Source: CAYUJH01 sp964394585
GTDB lineage: Bacteria; Bacteroidota; Bacteroidia; Cytophagales; Flammeovirgaceae
NCBI GenBank assembly: GCA_964394585.1
Contig: CAYMYI010000048.1
Location: 1-29,647, forward strand
Direction of reading: 5' to 3'
DNA length: 29,647 nucleotides
How positions within the stretch are numbered: the stretch's first letter is position 1; each line of letters begins with the position of its first letter. Position numbers and translations under genes: made by a program. Under the pieces are notes generated by a model, which saw only the letters and a program-made list of their open reading frames with translations, was not told the DNA's origin and searched no databases. Below, piece by piece: positions 25,001-29,647 of the stretch.

Positions 25001-28000
25001 CCCACTGGTAGGTATTAGTCCCTACACCACCGGCAGCAAATGTGCTAGTGAGTAGTGTGCTATCTCCTGGGCATAAAAATCCATTTTCAAAATAATTGAT
25101 TGTAACAATCGGCTCGTCTTGTTCTACTACCTCAATAGGGTCTGAAGTAGCAGTAGCTACTGCACAGCCGGCATTGGTGATAATCACTCGATAGAAGCCT
25201 ACTTGACTTACGATTAACTCGTTATTGGTTTGTCCGGCAAGGTCGGTATAGGTTCCCGTAGAAGTTTCAGAAAATTGCCATTGGTAGGTATTTCCTGGGA
25301 GCTCTTCTACGGTGATGGTAGCGGTACCTCCTGGGCAAAATGCTGTGAGTGTACCTTCTTCAATGGTAGCATCAGGAGCATCTACGGCTTCGATAGTTAC
25401 CGGGTCAGACGTAACCGAGCCTCCAGCGCAACCTGCATTGGATACTACCACTCGGTAAAATCCTGCTTGGCTTACTTGGTAGGTGGCCTCATCGTTCGTG
25501 CCTGAGGCAGCAGCATACGTGCCATCAATTGCATTGGCAAATTGCCATTGGTAGGTATTGCCTGCGACAGGGTTTACGCTCAAGGTTAGAGTTGACCCTG
25601 TACAAAACGAAAGGGTGTTGTCGGGAATATCCTCAACTTCGTTAATATCGGCTGTTGGCCCATCTGATATACTGATTTGAACAACTTCAGATGTAGTTTC
25701 CACGGTTGCACAATTGTTATTGGTTACAATTACTCGGTAGAAACCTGCCTCGGTTGCTGTGTAGGTATTGCTATTGGTGGCACCTGGCGCTGCGCTGAAT
25801 GGTCCTCCGGCTGCAGGAGCTACTTGCCAAGTATAGGTATCAGCACCGGCAGGTACGGTTAAATCGAACGTTTGCCCAGCACAAGCAGAAATTACCCCTC
25901 CTATAATATCTGGGTTTGTAATGGTTGCATCAGGAGTATCTTCTACGCGGATTTCTACTTTATCCGAAACGGCGGTTGCCGTAGCACAGGCTGAATTGGT
26001 AACGCGTACGCGATAGAACCCTGCTGTACTTGTGGTGTAGCTATTGCTATTGGTAGCACCTGGGGCAGGGCTGTAATCGCCTAAGACATCGGAATCGGTG
26101 GCGGAGAACAGCCACTCGTAAGTGGTAGCGCCGGCAGGTACCGAAAGCGTAACGGTTTGCCCGGTACAAGCGGCAATTACCCCGCCAGTTAAGCCTGGAG
26201 TAGTATAGGTTACATCAGGTGTATCTAAGAATTGAACTTGCACTTCGCCTGAAACACTCGTAGCTGTGCTACAATTGTTGTCTGTAACACGCACGCGGTA
26301 AAAGCCTGCCTGACTTTGATTAACCGTGAGTGATTCGGTGGTAGCCCCAGCCACAGGGGTGTAGGCGGCAATATCGGTTTGTGAGGTAGGCGAGAAGAAC
26401 CATTCGTATTGGTCAGCGCCCGGGGCTACACTCAGCGTGATAGTCCCCCCGATACACCCATTAATTATGCCGCCCCCGCTGATACCAGGGTTGGTAAAGC
26501 TAGCACTTGGAGCATCTTGAATAATTACTTCTACTTTATCGGAAACTGCTGTGGAAGTTGTACAGTCTGTATTGGTAACACGCACTTTATAGAATCCTGA
26601 AGTGGTAGGGTTGTAGCTTGGTAAATTTGGAGCGCCAGTTATAGGGGTATAGTCAGAGAGATTGTCAGAATCGGTTGCTGAGAAAAACCATTCATAGTTA
26701 GTTGCACCGGCAGCTACCGTAAGGGTTGCCGTTTGCCCGATACAAATGGTGAGCACATCGTCAATAATCTCAGGGTTGGTAAAGCTAGGGTCGGGAGCAT
26801 CGAGGAATTGCACCTGTGCTTCAGGGGAAATAGCTGTTGTAACGGTACAGTTGTTATCAGTTACGCGCACGCGGTAGAAGCCTGCCTGACTTTGGTCGAG
26901 GGTAAGCGATTCGGTAGTAGCCCCAGCTACAGGGGTATAAGCGGCAATATCGGTTTGCGAGGTAGGGGAGAAGAACCATTCATATTGATCCGCACCTGAG
27001 GCTACGGTCAACGTAACGGTTCCGCCAATACATCCGTTGATTACACCACCACCGGCTAAACCAGGATTGGTGAAGGTGGGATTGGGGCCTTCAATAATTT
27101 CCACTTCTACTTTATCTCCAAGGGCGGTAGCCGTAGTACATTCGTTGTCTGTAACGCGTACTCGGTAAAATCCACTTTGCGTTACAGTATAGGTTGGCGA
27201 ATTAGTAGCACCGGGAGCAGGGTTATAGTCGGCAAGGTCGTCGGAATCGATTGTAGAGAAGAACCATTCGTATTCATCGGCACCCGGAGCCACGGTTAGG
27301 TTGAATACCTCTCCACTACAGATTGTAACAGAACCTCCGGTAATTTCCGGGTTGGTAGGCGATGGGTCGGGCGCAGTTAACCGCTGTACTTCTACCGGAT
27401 CCGATTGGTTAGAGGTAGGGTTACAATCGGGGTTGACCACTTCTACACGGTAGAACCCTGCATCAGTTACGGTGAATGTATTGCTGGTTTGAGGGCCTGC
27501 AACATTGGTATATGTGCCGGTTTCCGTCGCTGAAAAAAGAAGCTCGTAGGTAACATTATCCCCAGCATTGGTAATTGCGCTCAAAGTTGTACTTGTTCCA
27601 CAGAATGGGATGGTGCTACCCCCTTGAATTTGGGCAAGAGGGCCTGAAAGGTTTTCAATCACTTGGGTAGGGGCAGAAGTAGCAGAAGCAACGCCGCAAG
27701 CCGTTACGGTAAGCGTTACACGGTACGTACCGGGTACATTCGTGCTATACTCCCGCTGGTTGTTAGGGCTAAGCCCGGTAGGGGCGGGTTCAAATGTTCC
27801 ACTAGTTGTATTTAAAATTTCCCATTCGTATGTATCGGCACCAGCAGGCGATGCTGTTAAATCTGCTCCGCTAGAGCAATACACAACCGTGGAGCCTTCA
27901 ATGATTGCTGCCGTAGGTTCAATCACTTCTTCTACAAATACCGTTTCTGAAGTAACCTCGCAAGTACCTTGGGTTACTTGTAAACGGTAATATCCTTCCG

Positions 28001-29647
28001 TGTTGATAGAAATGCTGGCATTGGTTTCCCCGGCAACCGGATTGAATGTGCCTACTGCACCACTTGCCGAAACAAACCACTGGTAGTTTTGTCCGACTTG
28101 TGCGTCAGTCTGGATAAGATCAACAGAACTCCCTTGGCAAAAGATGGTGTAAGGGGCTTTATCGATTGTAACGGTAGGAACAGGCTGGCGAATTAAGGTG
28201 ATGTCGTCGGAAAGTTCGCAACTGCCTGCAGTAACTGTTACGCGATAGATGGTATTATCAACGGTTAAATCCGAACTACTTACATTTAGTACAGCGTTGG
28301 TTACACCGGCTACATTGGTGAAGTCGGTACCATTCGTAGAAAATGCCCATTGATATGAATAAGCCGGGTTACTTGGGGTACTCAATACTACGGTTGAAGA
28401 GCCATCATCACAAACGGCTACATCGGTAGCACTTGCATTAATATTTGCTTCAATATCAACTTTTGTTACAGTGAAAGCAGGCGAAATATTTTCGCAACCA
28501 TTATTCACTATCACTCGGTAGTCTTTAATAGTAGTTACATCGGCGGGGGCGACCGTGATACTTGGACTAGTAGCACCGGCAATATCTACAAACGGGCGGG
28601 CACCAACGCGTTCTTGCCATTGGTAGGTAACTGGACCAATAGGGAGCACAGAAAGTACAGATGAAAGGGTAATATCTGAGCCGCCTTCACAAATCGTATC
28701 TGGGCCATCTACAGTTACGTCAAACTCATCGCGCAATCGCACTACTATGTCATCGGTTACCGAGCAAGTTCCACTGGTTACTTCAAGGCGATAGCGTGCG
28801 TCTATTATTAATCGAGTGGTGAACGTTTCGCCAGTAGCCACTTCGTTGTAAATGGGGTCGCCGGTGAAGGGGTCGAACGTAACGGATTGCCACGAATAAC
28901 TAGCCCCAACACCTGAGTCGGCAGCGTTAAGGGTGAGTGCCTCACCGCGACAAACCGCAATTTCGTCGCCCGCATCAGCATTAGCGGCATCTAAAATTTG
29001 GGCAGTGGGAGAAGCGGCAGCATCAAGGGTAACTTGTACTTCGGTAGCACAACCCGGTACTGAAGCTCGCAAGATGTAAGTTGCAGCACTGCTTGCAGTA
29101 AAGTTCATGCCGGTACCTACAGGGGTAGCATTTCCCAACTCAAACCAGGTGAAGGTTACGTCGGGTGTTACAGAAAGCCCTGTTAAGGTGATAGATTCGC
29201 CAGCGCAAAAAGGGATAGTGGCTCCTGTAACATCGGTGCCGCTTTCGTCGAAAATGCGAGCATCGGGGGTGGCTACTTGGCTGATGGTTACTTCGTTAGA
29301 AACAGAAACACAAGCACCATCGGCAGAGGTTACCCGCACGCGGTACTCGGCAGGGTCAGAAGCTACTTCGGCTGTGGTTACAGTGTACGAATTGCCTGTG
29401 CCTACTACCGTAGTAGAACCGTTTTGTGTGCGTAACCACTCGTAAGTAACAGGGTCTGCATTGGGTACGGTAGTTAGGGTTGTGTTGCCTGTATCGGTAC
29501 ACGTAAACTCAAAGTTATCTTCATCAATTTGGGCAATAGGGGTATTATCTTCCCGTACTTCTACGGCGGGCGTTACTGCTACACATCCACCCGAATGGGT
29601 AACCCGAACACGATAAAACCCGGTTTCGGTTGCTGTGTAGATATCGG
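22053..29647 (-). CDS. Giant secreted Ig-like repeat protein with T9SS type B sorting domain (N-terminus outside window)
   Basis: The frame is open to the right edge: the codons above 29339 (a GTG that is internal, not a start) continue the same repeat pattern, so about 2530 residues are visible and the true start is missing. It has at least 25 complete repeats of about 85-97 residues. In each, strand-like segments begin C-x-G-x-x-x-T-L, then Y-x-W, then G-F-Y-R-V-x-V-T-N-x-x-C. After these come a SprB-like repeat (22566-22775), a PKD-like domain (22332-22565) and a gliding-motility type C-terminal domain (22056-22331). The protein should be exported by the type IX system and anchored outside the cell as an adhesin or filament. 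The next gene, a PorP-OmpA fusion 33 bases downstream, is the expected anchor. No enzymatic domain is seen in the visible part; one could lie in the missing N-terminus. Confidence 0.93.
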   Translation of the reverse strand, partial: DIYTATETGFYRVRVTHSGGCVAVTPAVEVREDNTPIAQIDEDNFEFTCTDTGNTTLTTVPNADPVTYEWLRTQNGSTTVVGTGNSYTVTTAEVASDPAEYRVRVTSADGACVSVSNEVTISQVATPDARIFDESGTDVTGATIPFCAGESITLTGLSVTPDVTFTWFELGNATPVGTGMNFTASSAATYILRASVPGCATEVQVTLDAAASPTAQILDAANADAGDEIAVCRGEALTLNAADSGVGASYSWQSVTFDPFTGDPIYNEVATGETFTTRLIIDARYRLEVTSGTCSVTDDIVVRLRDEFDVTVDGPDTICEGGSDITLSSVLSVLPIGPVTYQWQERVGARPFVDIAGATSPSITVAPADVTTIKDYRVIVNNGCENISPAFTVTKVDIEANINASATDVAVCDDGSSTVVLSTPSNPAYSYQWAFSTNGTDFTNVAGVTNAVLNVSSSDLTVDNTIYRVTVTAGSCELSDDITLIRQPVPTVTIDKAPYTIFCQGSSVDLIQTDAQVGQNYQWFVSASGAVGTFNPVAGETNASISINTEGYYRLQVTQGTCEVTSETVFVEEVIEPTAAIIEGSTVVYCSSGADLTASPAGADTYEWEILNTTSGTFEPAPTGLSPNNQREYSTNVPGTYRVTLTVTACGVASATSAPTQVIENLSGPLAQIQGGSTIPFCGTSTTLSAITNAGDNVTYELLFSATETGTYTNVAGPQTSNTFTVTDAGFYRVEVVNPDCNPTSNQSDPVEVQRLTAPDPSPTNPEITGGSVTICSGEVFNLTVAPGADEYEWFFSTIDSDDLADYNPAPGATNSPTYTVTQSGFYRVRVTDNECTTATALGDKVEVEIIEGPNPTFTNPGLAGGGVINGCIGGTVTLTVASGADQYEWFFSPTSQTDIAAYTPVAGATTESLTLDQSQAGFYRVRVTDNNCTVTTAISPEAQVQFLDAPDPSFTNPEIIDDVLTICIGQTATLTVAAGATNYEWFFSATDSDNLSDYTPITGAPNLPSYNPTTSGFYKVRVTNTDCTTSTAVSDKVEVIIQDAPSASFTNPGISGGGIINGCIGGTITLSVAPGADQYEWFFSPTSQTDIAAYTPVAGATTESLTVNQSQAGFYRVRVTDNNCSTATSVSGEVQVQFLDTPDVTYTTPGLTGGVIAACTGQTVTLSVPAGATTYEWLFSATDSDVLGDYSPAPGATNSNSYTTSTAGFYRVRVTNSACATATAVSDKVEIRVEDTPDATITNPDIIGGVISACAGQTFDLTVPAGADTYTWQVAPAAGGPFSAAPGATNSNTYTATEAGFYRVIVTNNNCATVETTSEVVQISISDGPTADINEVEDIPDNTLSFCTGSTLTLSVNPVAGNTYQWQFANAIDGTYAAASGTNDEATYQVSQAGFYRVVVSNAGCAGGSVTSDPVTIEAVDAPDATIEEGTLTAFCPGGTATITVEELPGNTYQWQFSETSTGTYTDLAGQTNNELIVSQVGFYRVIITNAGCAVATATSDPIEVVEQDEPIVTINYFENGFLCPGDSTLLTSTFAAGGVGTNTYQWVFSTSPTGGFSPAEGDNDNASYYAKRTGFYKVRVTTTACGTVAAESDPLQVFEVGDIRAAIEPDPQTDFCSGAGVTLYAFSGIPISNSFRWLYAPTEDAPYEVIGTNPDSIRVNRTGYYSVEITNTYCPNLTPIDTAIAIYVEQRALPRAEIVQGDTALFCIGSQAFLSAEYNVGNSYSWLYSPTIDGEYTPFEAQGVTYTVVTTDQEGFYRVVVTNPDCPTATNISEPIAVIGFDGPPARVLNPSVVDICAGGFTTLQVDESILGNSTYRWQYSETRDGVYQTVGTNPGYVASLPGFYRVIETNNACTTTSRQSQLIEVRQIQGPPAVLEQQGQTLSICQGGTTVLTALTVENAAYQWLYASTADGTFSPVGLNAASYAATQAGFYKVRVINNDCTPTSNESATVEIRFISEPSVRLLSGTSLAFCEGGSATLWGESGSNQDLYQWVFATTRDGIYEPITGAQASLYTTSTPGFYKLQVTNPSCSVSAVESEVIEVIVGEAPIAEIIEGSRVEICEGDSAPLRVRSQGNATYQWQFSTNANGPFAIAPGISNQLDYTATQPGFYRVVVTRPGCGDGTISAPTEVAPTETITISIDGAGDSVSFCETGTLTATVSTPGNFDYFWIRNGNIMSEQSNTLTVIEPGTYVATLRNPPACYSGVGDTVVVTLQNAPNLFLNTARIVSLCGDATLSVREEAGVTYQWFLGEIPVGNESASVTVSQSGKYYIVALNQAGCSAKDSVTFTNQQPEAQATVSGENCEGIITVTSEQGATFRLGDSGNFQANGRFTGLAAGTYQITVKATDGCETTLEATVPDFPSVNLTITPDSEIALGESIVLEVSGATAYQWSPIEGLDNPTSASPTATPSQTTTYTVIGTDANGCEATASVTITVIEEFELIPGRVLTPNGDTRNDTWTIQNIQRYPNAEIIVYDRWGIEVFRRIGYDNGWAGTTSNGNQLPEGVYYFVIELRDGSNPITGTFNLFR
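22056..22331 (-). other. Type B T9SS C-terminal sorting domain (gliding motility-associated)
   Basis: The last 92 residues contain L-T-P-N-G-D-T-R-N-D-T-W, V-Y-D-R-W-G-I-E-V-F and L-P-E-G-V-Y-Y-F-V-I and end in N-L-F-R. These are the N-G-D, R-W-G and L-P-x-G-x-Y-Y motifs of the type B sorting signal that directs proteins through the type IX secretion system. Confidence 0.95.
22776..29647 (-). repeat. Array of 25 complete (plus one cut) two-cysteine Ig-like repeats
   Basis: Hand division of the translation gives 25 full repeats after a 30-residue partial one at the right edge. Every full repeat carries exactly two Cys: one in the early C-x-G segment, one right after the Y-R-V-x-V-T-N strand. 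This is regular enough to predict one disulfide per domain. Repeat lengths vary from about 74 to 97 residues, and the last two before the SprB-like domain are the shortest and most divergent. Confidence 0.88.
25950..27386 (-). repeat. A-B-A-B-A sub-array with a 576-base period
   Basis: Five adjacent repeats alternate between two kinds: A 27102-27386, B 26811-27101, A 26526-26810, B 26235-26525, A 25950-26234 (95 and 97 residues). The two B copies share a run of 32 identical residues and about 77% identity overall by hand count. The A copies share the W-x-F-S-x-x-D-S-D insertion. The unit duplicated is a pair of domains (192 codons). Confidence 0.85.

Noticed and set aside
29337..29339. GTG at 29339 as the start of the giant repeat protein
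   Set aside because: The same frame stays open to the right edge and encodes more of the same repeats, so this is an internal valine codon.

Overview
The window reads as chromosomal DNA from a member of the Bacteroidota, most likely a Cytophagales-like marine or soil bacterium. The evidence is a giant surface protein with a type IX secretion (gliding-motility type B) C-terminal sorting domain, a PorP/SprF-OmpA outer-membrane partner, Bacteroidota-style lipoproteins and FGE-sulfatase proteins, LytTR and DUF3108 genes, a SiaB/SiaC partner-switching module, and weak Shine-Dalgarno sequences. The organism call is inference from gene families, not from a marker gene. No tRNA, rRNA, CRISPR array, integrase or insertion sequence was seen, and no gene-free stretch exceeds 300 bases. 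The largest gaps are 20372-20615 and 4927-5148.

Left part (1-7402): the tail of a SpoIIE/PP2C-type phosphatase enters from the left edge. Facing it, on the minus strand, is a probable two-gene unit of an M48 metallopeptidase followed by a 1226-residue membrane-anchored protein. That protein has three tandem TIR-plus-linker units, one transmembrane helix, a long coiled coil and a seven-bladed WD40 propeller. To the right, on the plus strand, come siaC, siaB, a second siaC and lspA. With the phosphatase tail this gives phosphatase, kinase and phosphoprotein components of a Sia-type switch, interrupted by the TIR/M48 pair.

Middle part (7405-17018): mostly ordinary housekeeping and envelope genes. 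They are a DUF3108 protein, a class V aminotransferase, an exported M14 zinc carboxypeptidase with a glutamine-amidotransferase-like tail, an SGNH hydrolase lipoprotein, a small lipoprotein, a membrane LytTR regulator, a multi-span DUF2306-like membrane protein, and an FGE-sulfatase-fold secreted protein with a small exported companion. Several convergent pairs meet with 0 to 7 bases between stop codons.

Right part (17091-29647): all minus strand. A DUF445 protein and Maf pyrophosphatase lie downstream of a compact run of three unknown genes (20371 down to 18436). These three share a short module around a T-V/K-I-x-x-(x)-D-G-D-V-T type motif and look like a small undescribed family. The last 7.6 kb is the 3' part of a giant secreted Ig-like repeat protein with at least 25 complete two-cysteine repeats and a T9SS type B signal. 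It is followed 33 bases later by its probable outer-membrane anchor, a PorP/SprF-OmpA fusion.

The strongest candidates for something new are the triple TIR-linker WD40 receptor beside an M48 peptidase, and the three-gene shared-module cluster at 18436-20371.
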